Origin: an uncultured Lachnospiraceae bacterium
GTDB taxonomy: Bacteria > Bacillota > Clostridia > Lachnospirales > Lachnospiraceae
Reading direction: 5' to 3'
Assembly: GCA_910585715.1 (NCBI GenBank)
Contig: CAJUEX010000020.1
Coordinates: 1 to 49,717, forward strand
DNA: 49,717 nucleotides
Under the pieces are notes generated by a model. The model made no database searches. It had not been told where the DNA came from and was given only the letters and a program-made list of their open reading frames with translations. The translations under genes were made by a program, and so were the position numbers. This document shows positions 33,016 to 40,418 of the stretch, in pieces; position 1 is the first letter of the stretch, and each line of letters begins with the position of its first letter.

Positions 33016-33453
33016 ATGCAGATTTCAAGCAGATTTACACTGGCAGTCCATATTTTTGCCTGTATAAATACATTCAAAGAAGATTATAAGGTGACAAGCG
33101 ACTTTTTAGCAGGAAGCACAAATGTGAATCCGGTTATTATCCGAAAGATACTGGGGCAGCTGAAGGCAGCCGGGCTTGTAGAGGTTGCCAGAGGTTCCGG
33201 CGGCGCTTCCATTGCAAGGCCTTTGAAGGAAATTTCATTTCTGGATATTTATCATGCTGTGGATTGTATTGAACACGGAGAGCTGTTTCATTTCCATGAA
33301 AATCCGAATACAAACTGCCCGGTTGGAAGAAATATCCACGTGATTCTGGATGACAGACTGCGGCAGGTTCAAAAGGCTATGGAGGATGAGCTTGCTTCCA
33401 TTACTTTAGAGGATGTGCTCGGGGATACGGAAAGGTTGATTCATGGGGATTAG
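33016..33453 (+). CDS. Rrf2-family repressor (YwnA-like)
   Basis: This 145-residue regulator has an N-terminal winged helix (MQISSRFTLAVHIFACI ... VNPVIIRKILGQLKAAGLVEVARGSGGASIARP) and a dimerisation helix at the end. It lacks the three-cysteine cluster of Fe-S Rrf2 proteins: only a lone C in VDCIEHG and one in NTNCPVG are present. It therefore resembles YwnA/NsrR-like thiol sensors without a cluster. ATG 33016 has AGGAAGG upstream; the in-frame ATG at 32992 is less likely. Matching operators lie in its own promoter and before the next gene. Confidence 0.88.
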   Translation: MQISSRFTLAVHIFACINTFKEDYKVTSDFLAGSTNVNPVIIRKILGQLKAAGLVEVARGSGGASIARPLKEISFLDIYHAVDCIEHGELFHFHENPNTNCPVGRNIHVILDDRLRQVQKAMEDELASITLEDVLGDTERLIHGD

Positions 33454-33514
33454 TATACCGGCATGCTCTTATAAATTTTTTTGTATTAGCAAAGAAAATT
33501 TCAATTATAAAAAT

Positions 33515-33588
33515 GAAACAGTTCAGCCGGCAGTTTCTTTAAAGGCGCGTTCCGATGCCTATGGAGAAACTGCCGGCTGAATTGTTTC
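33515..33588. repeat. Palindromic element with AACAGTTCAGCC ends
   Basis: Arms GAAACAGTTCAGCCGGCAGT.. (33515-33538) and their inverted copy (33565-33588) match at 23 of 24 bases around a 26-bp core. The outer end is shared with element A (12986) and, less exactly, with 34232. Confidence 0.8.
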
Positions 33589-33608
33589 AAAAAAATAAAA
33601 AAACATAA

Positions 33609-33671
33609 TTGTAATCATTGACATTACAACGAGAAGATGCTATTATCTGAATGTAACCAAAAACATTACAA
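33609..33671 (+). promoter_or_regulatory. Promoter with tandem Rrf2 operators
   Basis: TTGTAA-N9-TTACAA (33609-33629) covers the -35 TTGACA (33618-33623). The -10 TATTAT (33641-33646) follows after 17 bp. A second copy, ATGTAA-N9-TTACAA (33651-33671), lies 42 bp further on, just past the start site. The sites match the one in the Rrf2 promoter. Confidence 0.75.
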
Positions 33672-33702
33672 CAAAAAACAAAATGATATGGAGGTATTTA
33701 TT

Positions 33703-34224
33703 ATGAAAATCGCAGTTGTGTGTGCAAACGGTAAAGCAGGGCAGCTTATTACGAAGGAGGCATTGGAGGTGGACTTGATGTGACGGCAGTTGTACGGGGT
33801 GAAAACAAATCGGCGGCTTCACAGTGAAACCTTAAAGGTATTGTGTGACGCCTTATCCGGTACAGATACCCGCCTGCTTGTGGTTGGAGGAGCCGGCAGC
33901 CTTTATGTGAATAAGGAGCATACGGCATGTGTTGCAGATGGTCCGGATTTCCCGGATATGTTCAAGCCGTTGGCGGCAGCAATGGCAAATGCACTTGCAG
34001 AGCTTCGCCGGAGAAAGGATGTAAAGTGGACTTATATCAGTCCGGCAGGAGATTTTCAGGCGGAAGGGGAACGAAGCGGAGAGTATCTTTTAGGCGGCGA
34101 GGAACTGATTTTAAATGAAAGAGGCGAAAGCATCATCAGTTATGGGGATTATGCCATTGCAATGGTGGATGAGATAGTAAAAGGAAATCATATTCAGGAA
34201 AGAATCAGTGTGGTTCGTAAATGA
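33703..34224 (+). pseudogene. YwnB-like NAD(P)-binding oxidoreductase, broken
   Basis: ATG 33703 after GGAGG opens a Rossmann-fold start (MKIAVVCANGKAGQLITKEAL) of the atypical SDR/NmrA-like YwnB family. A frameshift near 33770 and an internal deletion follow: one frame continues DVTAVVRGENKSAASQ and stops, and the rest (LVVGGAGSLYVN ... YISPAGDFQAEGERSGEYLLGG ... ISYGDYAIAMVDEI) is in another frame. Roughly 50-60 residues in the middle are missing. In relatives this gene sits next to a YwnA-type Rrf2 repressor exactly as here. The promoter with its tandem operators is still intact. Confidence 0.8.
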
Positions 34225-34231
34225 TAAGTGA

Positions 34232-34289
34232 TAACAGTTCTGTCAGTTGCCCATCCCAATGTCTGGGGGAACTGCTGGCAGAACTGTTA
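34232..34289. repeat. Palindromic element, AACAGTTC type
   Basis: TAACAGTTCTGTCAGTTGCCC (34232-34252) pairs with GGGGAACTGCTGGCAGAACTGTTA (about 34266-34289) with few mismatches. The outer end resembles those at 33515 and 12986. It lies between the YwnB-like pseudogene and the macrodomain gene and may also act as a terminator. Confidence 0.65.
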
Positions 34290-34370
34290 AGATGAATGTA
34301 GGCCTGTGCCTGGAAAAATGAACATATGCGGAAATTGGTTAAGGTGAAGTATAAAAAAGAGGGGATAAAG

Positions 34371-35144
34371 ATGATTCAGGATCAGCGAAGAAAGTTTTTA
34401 ATACAGGAGCTTTTGCAGGAAGATGTCAGATACCGGGACATGGAGATTCCACGGGAAGCAGAAGAACAAAAACAGCTTTTAAGGGCACTTATGAATATCC
34501 GGCTGCCAAAGGATATCAGTCAGGAATTTCTTGACATACAGGATGAATACTTAAAGACAGAAGCTATGTCCAAAGGCATTACGGATTCGGAGGATTTAAA
34601 GCCTTTGAAAAAAGGCATGTATCTTTGGCAGGGGGATATTACCACGTTAAAAGCAGATGCCATTGTAAATGCTGCCAACAGCGCTTTAAGGGGATGTTTT
34701 GTACCATGCCATCACTGTGTGGATAACGTGATTCACACAGCCAGCGGCATCCAGCTGCGTCTGGCCTGTGATAAATTAATGGCGGAGCAGGGATGTGAGG
34801 AGCCCACGGGAAGGGCAAAAATCACGCCTGCCTATAATCTCCCGTGCCGATATGTTCTCCATACGGTAGGTCCCATTGTGTCCGGGCAGCTTACCAAAAA
34901 GCATTGCAGGCAGTTAGCAGACTGTTATAAGTCCTGTCTGGAGCTTGCTAACGAAAACCAGTTAAGAAGCATCGCTTTCTGCTGTATATCCACAGGGGAA
35001 TTTCATTTTCCCCGGGAGGAGGCCGCCGAAATAGCAGTAAAAACAGTTTCCGATTATTTGCAGACAGATACACAGATTGAGAAGGTGATATTTAATGTTT
35101 TCAAACAGGAAGACTACCATATTTACAAAAGATTGCTCAGTTAA
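34371..35144 (+). CDS. Zinc-type macrodomain protein-ADP-ribose hydrolase
   Basis: This 257-residue protein has a helical N-terminus (about 1-85) and a macrodomain (about 95-255) of the zinc-dependent class found beside class M sirtuins. The signature NAANSALRGCFVPCHHCVDNVIHTASG carries the Cys/His zinc ligands, with ADP-ribose-binding IAFCCISTGEFHFP later. The enzyme removes ADP-ribose put on target proteins by the partner sirtuin. ATG 34371 has AGAGGGG upstream, which is preferred to ATG 34326. The sirtuin gene begins 50 bp before its end, so the two are tightly coupled. Confidence 0.92.
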   Translation: MIQDQRRKFLIQELLQEDVRYRDMEIPREAEEQKQLLRALMNIRLPKDISQEFLDIQDEYLKTEAMSKGITDSEDLKPLKKGMYLWQGDITTLKADAIVNAANSALRGCFVPCHHCVDNVIHTASGIQLRLACDKLMAEQGCEEPTGRAKITPAYNLPCRYVLHTVGPIVSGQLTKKHCRQLADCYKSCLELANENQLRSIAFCCISTGEFHFPREEAAEIAVKTVSDYLQTDTQIEKVIFNVFKQEDYHIYKRLLS

Positions 35145-35961
35145 AATACAGCGCCTCAAAGCTCTTTTGCAGGAAGCAGAAGCTGTGGTAATTGGTGCAG
35201 GGGCGGGGTTATCTGCCTCCGCAGGCTTTACCTATTCGGGACAGCGTTTTTCGGATAATTTTTCGGATTTCATTGAGAAATACGGTTTCAGGGATATGTA
35301 TTCCGGCGGCTTTTATCCCTTTGAAAGCCTTGAAGAATACTGGGCATACTGGTCACAGTATATTTTTATAAACCGCTATATGGATGTGGATAACGGCACA
35401 TACAAAAGACTTTTTCAGCTTATGAAGGAGAAGGATTACTTTGTGCTGACCACAAACGTTGACCATCAGTTTCAAAAGGCAGGATTTGATAAGCAAAGGC
35501 TGTTTTACACCCAGGGCGATTACGGCCTGTTCCAATGCAGCGTGCCCTGTCATAATTCCACATACGATAACGAAGAAATTGTGAGCAGGATGGTAGAGGC
35601 AAAAAAAGATATGAAAATACCAACAGAGCTCATTCCTCATTGTCCTGTGTGCGGGAAACCCATGACAATGAACCTGCGGGCGGATGACAGCTTTGTACAG
35701 GATGAGGGCTGGTATACGGCAAAGGAACGGTATCTGGATTTTCTTGAAAGCCATCAAAATATGCAGGTGCTGTATTTAGAGCTTGGCGTTGGAATGAATA
35801 CGCCGGGTATTATCAAGTATCCTTTCTGGCAGATGACTAAGCAGAATCCTAAAGCCGTCTATGCCTGCCTGAATTCCGGGGAAGCCTACTGCCCGGAGGA
35901 GATTGCGGAGCAGTCCATATGTATTGACGGGGATATCGGGGAGGTATTAAATCAGCTCTGA
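35095..35961 (+). CDS. Class M sirtuin (SirTM-like protein ADP-ribosyltransferase)
   Basis: This 288-residue Sir2-family protein has the NAD-binding GAGAGLSASAG start and the TTNVDHQFQKAG motif. TQGDYGLFQC stands where deacylase sirtuins have the catalytic HG, which marks the class M, ADP-ribosylating type. Zinc ligands are CSVPC and CPVCGKPM. Known relatives ADP-ribosylate a lipoylated GcvH-like carrier encoded in the same operon, during oxidative stress. That carrier and its ligase are not in this window. GAAGGTG precedes ATG 35095, inside the macrodomain gene. Confidence 0.92.
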   Translation: MFSNRKTTIFTKDCSVKIQRLKALLQEAEAVVIGAGAGLSASAGFTYSGQRFSDNFSDFIEKYGFRDMYSGGFYPFESLEEYWAYWSQYIFINRYMDVDNGTYKRLFQLMKEKDYFVLTTNVDHQFQKAGFDKQRLFYTQGDYGLFQCSVPCHNSTYDNEEIVSRMVEAKKDMKIPTELIPHCPVCGKPMTMNLRADDSFVQDEGWYTAKERYLDFLESHQNMQVLYLELGVGMNTPGIIKYPFWQMTKQNPKAVYACLNSGEAYCPEEIAEQSICIDGDIGEVLNQL

Positions 35962-36115
35962 CATAGAACTTTAATGAATAGAATTTCGATAGAATATATA
36001 TGAAAAAACGAATTCATCCTGTTTTCCTATTATAATATATTAGTATTTTCAGGAAAAGAAAGTAAAGGATGCAATTTCGCCTGTTGCCCTCTAATATATA
36101 AGGAAGGTGATGCCC

Positions 36116-36217
36116 ATGAATACAATGGAAGTTTTGACTTTATTGTTGGTCATATTTACAGTATTGGCATACATAGATAACCGGCACAATAAGAAACAGC
36201 ATCCTGAACTGAGGTGA
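36116..36217 (+). CDS. Putative holin-like mini-toxin
   Basis: This 33-residue peptide (MNTMEVLTLLLVIFTVLAYI then DNRHNKKQHPELR) has one membrane helix and a charged tail, the layout of the putative holin-like toxin family (Hol_Tox, type I toxin-like). AGGAAGG lies 8 bp before ATG 36116. A hairpin with a T-rich tail begins inside the last codons, as is usual for these loci. An antisense RNA partner would be expected from the minus strand nearby but cannot be shown. Confidence 0.65.
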   Translation: MNTMEVLTLLLVIFTVLAYIDNRHNKKQHPELR

Positions 36218-36258
36218 CTGAACTGACCGCCTAAAGTTTAGGATGCTATTTCTTTTAT
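36198..36258 (+). terminator. Hairpin/terminator of the mini-toxin message
   Basis: AGCATCCTGAACT (36198-36210, overlapping the coding end) pairs with AGTTTAGGATGCT (36235-36247), followed by ATTTCTTTT. It probably ends the toxin mRNA. Confidence 0.7.
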
Positions 36259-36327
36259 GATATACATTTTTAACTGAGGGCATCAGATTTTGTATCTGAG
36301 TACCTTTCCTATCCTGAATTATACACG

Positions 36328-36356
36328 GGGTGCCTGATTTTTTCAAGCACCCTTTT
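36328..36356 (+). terminator. Second terminator hairpin
   Basis: GGGTGC and GCACCC flank a loop of about 13 bases, and TTTT follows. It could end a longer toxin-region transcript. Confidence 0.6.
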
Positions 36357-36496
36357 CAGCATAAATATAATTTTTAGTAACAGTTGTTACAAATTATTTG
36401 AGTTATGAAAGTGAAACCATTGGATATTTTCCATAGTACATGATACATTAATTTCAAAAGTATAAAAAAATTATATTTTTGAAAGCGAATTAATTT

Positions 36497-37207
36497 ATGA
36501 AGATAATTTTGAGGAAACGATATCTGGACAGAATGCTTGATCTGAAGGATACCCCGGATATAAAAATCATTACGGGAATCAGACGTTCCGGGAAATCTCA
36601 GTTGATGCAGGCTTATGCAGAATAACTTTGACAATGTCAATATTATTTATGTAGATTATATGGATTTGACATTTGAGAAAATCAAAGAGTATCATGCACT
36701 TCACAATTACGTGGATGAATGGTATCCGGCAGGAAAGACAAAGAACAGCTTTTTGAAGATTATTCCGTAAACGGTGGACTGGCGGGTTCTTATGTATATC
36801 GAACCGAAAAGGATAGAACAAATTATATTAAAGAAGTTTATGAAACAATTGTAACCAGAGACCTTGTATAGAAATATCATCTTCCCGATACTACGGTACT
36901 ACAGCGGCTCAGTGAATTTCTGATGGATAATGCCAGCAATCTGACTTCGTCAAATAAGGTGAGCAATATCTTATCCGAAAACAAGCTTGCCACCAACCAT
37001 ATGACAATTGGAAAGTATATCAAATATTTGTGCAATGCCTTCGATATCCGGGGAAAGAAGTATCTGGAAACCTACAGGCAGCTGGATGATATTGCTTATT
37101 CTTATGAAATGATTTTAAAGCAGTTGGACATGATTGCGGATGGATGGAAAGAAAAGCAATTGAGGGTCAAAAACCCCGCCCTGTTTTTCTTGTGTACCAT
37201 CCGATAA
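36497..37207 (+). pseudogene. AAA ATPase with DUF4143-type C-terminus, degraded
   Basis: ATG 36497 opens a typical ATP-binding start (LRKRYLDRMLDLKDTPDIKIITGIRRSGKSQLM, with Walker A GIRRSGKS). A frameshift at about 36622 follows, then NIIYVDYMDLTFEKIKEYHALHNYV, a deletion, EQLFEDYSVNGGLAGSYVY, an in-frame TAG at 36868 after TIVTRDLV, and a C-terminal piece (TTVLQRLSEFLMDNASNLTSSNKVSNIL). The last part, YLETYRQLDDIAYSYEMILKQLDM, is not typical of the family and may be from another gene. It is non-functional. Confidence 0.8.
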
Positions 37208-37681
37208 GGGATTGTGCGAATTTCAGGTTCAAAGCCACAATGATGATTCCTATAAAACCAAATAATACGATTTTTTCTGTCCGGCATTCTAATATGGAAA
37301 TGCATGTTGAAATAATCCGGATACTGACAGGCAGAGAATACTGGTAATCAGAGCGGGAATATACTGCCGGATAATCACTGCCTGAACAATATGGATAACA
37401 AAATGAAGCGTGCAGGCAATAAATCCGCCCAGCCATAGAAGCTTGAAAAATTCTGTATTTGTATAAAATGCCATAATAGAAAAAACAGTACACACTATGA
37501 ATTCTTCAAGGACAGCAAGGGCAAATCCTTCTGTGCTGAAATCATGATAGGTTTTCAGGATAAAGGGATAGCGTTTGGAAAGCATCTCTTCATTTCTCTG
37601 CAGAAATAGCCTGAGCCCTATGATTTCTTCCATGTCATGAAATATAAAGATAAGCGGAAATAGCCAGATGTATGTTTCCAT
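37167..37681 (-). pseudogene. HXXEE-domain membrane protein with frameshift
   Basis: ATG 37681 (minus) begins METYIWLFPLIFIFHDMEEI, the HXXEE motif (H15-DMEE) of a small membrane-protein family of unknown function, with a second conserved histidine in LHFVIHIVQA. About four hydrophobic segments are present. After LITSILCLSVSG the frame is lost near 37325 and stops at 37289. The expected hydrophobic end (ISILECRTEKIVLFGFIGIIIVALNLKFAQ) continues in another frame to 37167. GGAGG lies upstream. It is divergent from the TetR gene and shares its control region. The 130-residue truncated protein may still be made. Confidence 0.7.
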
Positions 37682-37752
37682 TTGGGTTCCTCCTTTGGAA
37701 AGTGCAGATCAATCTTTAGCCACCTTCTTCTGCGGCAGCAAAAAGTAAACAG

Positions 37753-37820
37753 TTGTGTCACATCTTTCTTTATGATATAGTAAAAATACATCAGCTACAA
37801 GGCTTGTCACGTAAGTGACA
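37753..37820 (+). promoter_or_regulatory. Promoter and operator of the TetR-methyltransferase pair
   Basis: TTGTGT (37753-37758) and TATAGT (37776-37781) are 17 bp apart. A perfect palindrome, TGTCAC-GTAA-GTGACA, lies at 37805-37820, about 15 bp past the start site, and a half-site TGTCAC overlaps the -35 (37756-37761). This suits TetR autorepression. Confidence 0.7.
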
Positions 37821-37866
37821 CATTTTTAAGAATAAGTGTCAGACAGGAAAGAGAAAGGAAAATTGT

Positions 37867-38445
37867 ATGAATCCTTCACAGAACCCAAAAGCACTGCGTT
37901 CCAAAAATCTGCTGACGGAAACGCTGCTGCGTCTTATGAAGCAATATCCGTACAGGGAAATAACCGTCAAACATATTCTGTTAGAGTCCGGTATTTCGCG
38001 AAAAACCTTTTATCGCAATTTCATTTCCAAGGATGATATTCTGGATTCTTATATAGATGCTGTTTTGTATCAATATCTTGCAGCCATTAAAAAACAGGGG
38101 GAATACTCCATGGTTTCCATGCTGGAAATCATATTTCCTTTTTGCGAAGCCCACAAAGATTTGCTTTTTCTGCTTCGGGATAATGGATTATTGTATTTGC
38201 TTCTTCAAAAGCTGAACCGGCTTGTTTGGGATGAACACAGAAGGATTACCCGGAATATGCAAGGACAGATTCCGGATGCAGCATCTGTTCTTTCTCAATA
38301 TATTGTTTCCTTTAATATCGGGGGCATATGGAATATTATTGCCGGATGGATTGAAAATGACATGAAGGACAGTACAAAAGACATTAAAAATACCCTGATT
38401 TATTATCTGGAAAACATAGGAACCATTGATTTGAGAAATGTTTAA
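37867..38445 (+). CDS. TetR-family regulator
   Basis: This 192-residue regulator has an N-terminal helix-turn-helix (residues about 13-55: LTETLLRLMKQYPYREITVKHILLESGISRKTFYRNFISKDDIL) and a helical C-terminal domain of the AcrR-like type found in Firmicutes (TetR_C_7-like, ending IWNIIAGWIENDMKDS). AAAGGAAA precedes ATG 37867. The methyltransferase gene follows 14 bp later in the same direction. The palindrome at 37805 is its likely operator and might also control the divergent HXXEE gene. Confidence 0.9.
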   Translation: MNPSQNPKALRSKNLLTETLLRLMKQYPYREITVKHILLESGISRKTFYRNFISKDDILDSYIDAVLYQYLAAIKKQGEYSMVSMLEIIFPFCEAHKDLLFLLRDNGLLYLLLQKLNRLVWDEHRRITRNMQGQIPDAASVLSQYIVSFNIGGIWNIIAGWIENDMKDSTKDIKNTLIYYLENIGTIDLRNV

Positions 38446-38459
38446 TTAAGGAGCCTTAT

Positions 38460-39092
38460 ATGAAGCATATCAATCTGTACACGATTATTTCAAAAGCATA
38501 TGACCTGTTGGACATGGTATATTTTAAAGAAACAGGCAGAAATCCAAGAGAAGTTATTCTGAACATGATTCCAGACAGCAAAGTCTCTGTTTTGGATATG
38601 TGCTGCGGAACCTTATCCAATACCATTGGGATTGCAAAAGCAAAGCCGGACATTAAGGTGGTAGGGCTGGATTTATCCGGGGACATGCTTCGGGTGGCGA
38701 AAAAGAAGCTGCACAGGCAGCAAATAAAAAATGTATCTCTGAAATGTGCAGATGCCACCAAAACAAAAATTCCTTCTAAATCTTTTGACTATATTATTCT
38801 GGGGCTGGTCCTGCATGAAAGCAGTCCTGGGCTGATAGAAGGAGTGCTGCGGGAAGCGCGCAGGCTGTTAAAAGATGACGGGAACCTTATTGTTTTGGAG
38901 TGGGAGCCGCCTGAAAAGCTGTATCAAATCATAAAATATTTTCCATTGTATTTGGGTGAAAGGTTAAATTGCAAAACATTTAAACAGTTTTATATGGCGG
39001 ATAAAGAAGCATATCTAAAAAGATACGGTTTTAAAGTGGAGCAGAAAGAATACTGCAATTATACCATTCTTCTGAAATTGAGAATGATTTGA
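38460..39092 (+). CDS. Class I SAM-dependent methyltransferase
   Basis: This 210-residue protein has the Rossmann-type SAM site VSVLDMCCGTLSNTIGIAK (motif I, about residues 43-61), acidic motif II in VVGLDLSGDM, ADATKTKIPSKSFDYIILGLVLHE (motifs III-IV) and LLKDDGNLIVLEWEPP. It resembles the UbiE/MenG-like small-molecule methyltransferases. The substrate is unknown. It is probably co-transcribed with the TetR gene, so it may modify a xenobiotic or metabolite that the repressor senses. Confidence 0.88.
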   Translation: MKHINLYTIISKAYDLLDMVYFKETGRNPREVILNMIPDSKVSVLDMCCGTLSNTIGIAKAKPDIKVVGLDLSGDMLRVAKKKLHRQQIKNVSLKCADATKTKIPSKSFDYIILGLVLHESSPGLIEGVLREARRLLKDDGNLIVLEWEPPEKLYQIIKYFPLYLGERLNCKTFKQFYMADKEAYLKRYGFKVEQKEYCNYTILLKLRMI

Positions 39093-39177
39093 AAGACAGT
39101 AACACAGACATGGTAAAGCGGTTTTATGAACTGTTACATTCCAACCTGCGGCTAAACAAAAATTTCCACTCCGCATG

Positions 39178-39206
39178 TTGCCCCGCCCCCTTTTGTGTGG
39201 TATAAT
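39178..39206 (+). promoter_or_regulatory. carAB promoter
   Basis: TTGCCC (39178-39183), a 17-bp spacer and consensus TATAAT (39201-39206) lie 37 bp before the carA ATG. No pyrimidine-type attenuator is visible in the very short leader. Confidence 0.75.
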
Positions 39207-39242
39207 AAAACGATTATGCGAAAGGGAATACAGGTGAAGAAA

Positions 39243-40418
39243 ATGAAAGCATTTTTAATTTTGGAAGACGGCACTGTATTTGAAGGAATCCAAATCGGCG
39301 CCAGAAAAGAAATCATAAGCGAAATTGTTTTTAATACATCCATGGCGGGCTATTTAGAGGTGCTCACAGACCCTTCCTATGCAGGACAGGCTGTATGCAT
39401 GACCTATCCCCTCATTGGAAATTACGGCATCTGCAAAGAGGACATGGAATCAAGGAAGCTTTGGCCGGACGGCTTCATTGTCAGGGAGCTGTCCCGCATT
39501 CCAAGCAATTTCCGGTGTGACACTACCATACAGGAGCTGCTTAAAATCTATGACGTGCCGGGAATTGCAGGAATTGATACAAGGGCCCTTACAAAGATTT
39601 TAAGGGAAAAGGGCACCATGAATGGCATGATTACAACAAATGAAGCATATAATTTAGATGAGATAATTCCAAAATTAAAACAATATACAACCGGCAGGGT
39701 TGTGGACATTGTTACCTGTGAACATAAATACGAATTGAAGGGCTCCAAGTCCTTAGAGGACAACGGTCCTATTTCCGGCAGCGCCAGATATACGGGCGAA
39801 AAGGAAAAGAAACCTTCTCTTGTGAGAGAATTAAAAGGAGTTGGTAAGAAAGTAGCCCTTTTAGATTTGGGAGCAAAAGACAATATTGCAAAGAGCTTAG
39901 CGGCAAGAGGCTGTGACGTGACCGTTTATCCGGCGGGCACAAAGGCGGAAGAAATCTTTGCCGCAAAGCCTGACGGCATTATGCTTTCCAACGGTCCGGG
40001 GGACCCGAAGGAATGCGCTTCCATTATAGAAGAGATACGAAAGCTGTATGAAGGGGACATTCCTATATTTGCAATCTGTCTGGGTCACCAGTTAATGGCG
40101 CTTGCCACGGGAGCAGACACCTTTAAGATGAAATACGGTCACAGGGGAGGAAACCATCCGGTAAAGGATTTGGCAACCGGAAGGGTTTACATTTCCTCAC
40201 AGAATCACGGATATGTAGTGAATACGGATAAGCTGGATGAAAAGGTGGCGGTTCCCGCATTCATCAATGTAAATGACGGTACCAATGAAGGGCTTTCCTA
40301 TACCGGCAAAAATATTTTCACCGTCCAGTTCCATCCGGAGGCATGTCCGGGGCCGCAGGATTCCGGCGACTTATTTGACAGATTTATTACGATGATGGAG
40401 GAAACCAACAATGCCTAA
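39243..40418 (+). CDS. carA: Carbamoyl-phosphate synthase small subunit
   Basis: This 391-residue glutaminase subunit frees ammonia from glutamine for the large subunit. It has the N-terminal CPSase small domain (MKAFLILEDGTVFEGI ... GNYGI) and a class I glutamine amidotransferase domain with nucleophile Cys in FAICLGHQLM and the His/Glu pair in FHPEACPGP. ATG 39243 has AGGTGAA upstream and excludes the longer reading from 39195. carB starts 8 bp before its end. Its product feeds pyrimidine and arginine synthesis. Confidence 0.97.
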   Translation: MKAFLILEDGTVFEGIQIGARKEIISEIVFNTSMAGYLEVLTDPSYAGQAVCMTYPLIGNYGICKEDMESRKLWPDGFIVRELSRIPSNFRCDTTIQELLKIYDVPGIAGIDTRALTKILREKGTMNGMITTNEAYNLDEIIPKLKQYTTGRVVDIVTCEHKYELKGSKSLEDNGPISGSARYTGEKEKKPSLVRELKGVGKKVALLDLGAKDNIAKSLAARGCDVTVYPAGTKAEEIFAAKPDGIMLSNGPGDPKECASIIEEIRKLYEGDIPIFAICLGHQLMALATGADTFKMKYGHRGGNHPVKDLATGRVYISSQNHGYVVNTDKLDEKVAVPAFINVNDGTNEGLSYTGKNIFTVQFHPEACPGPQDSGDLFDRFITMMEETNNA

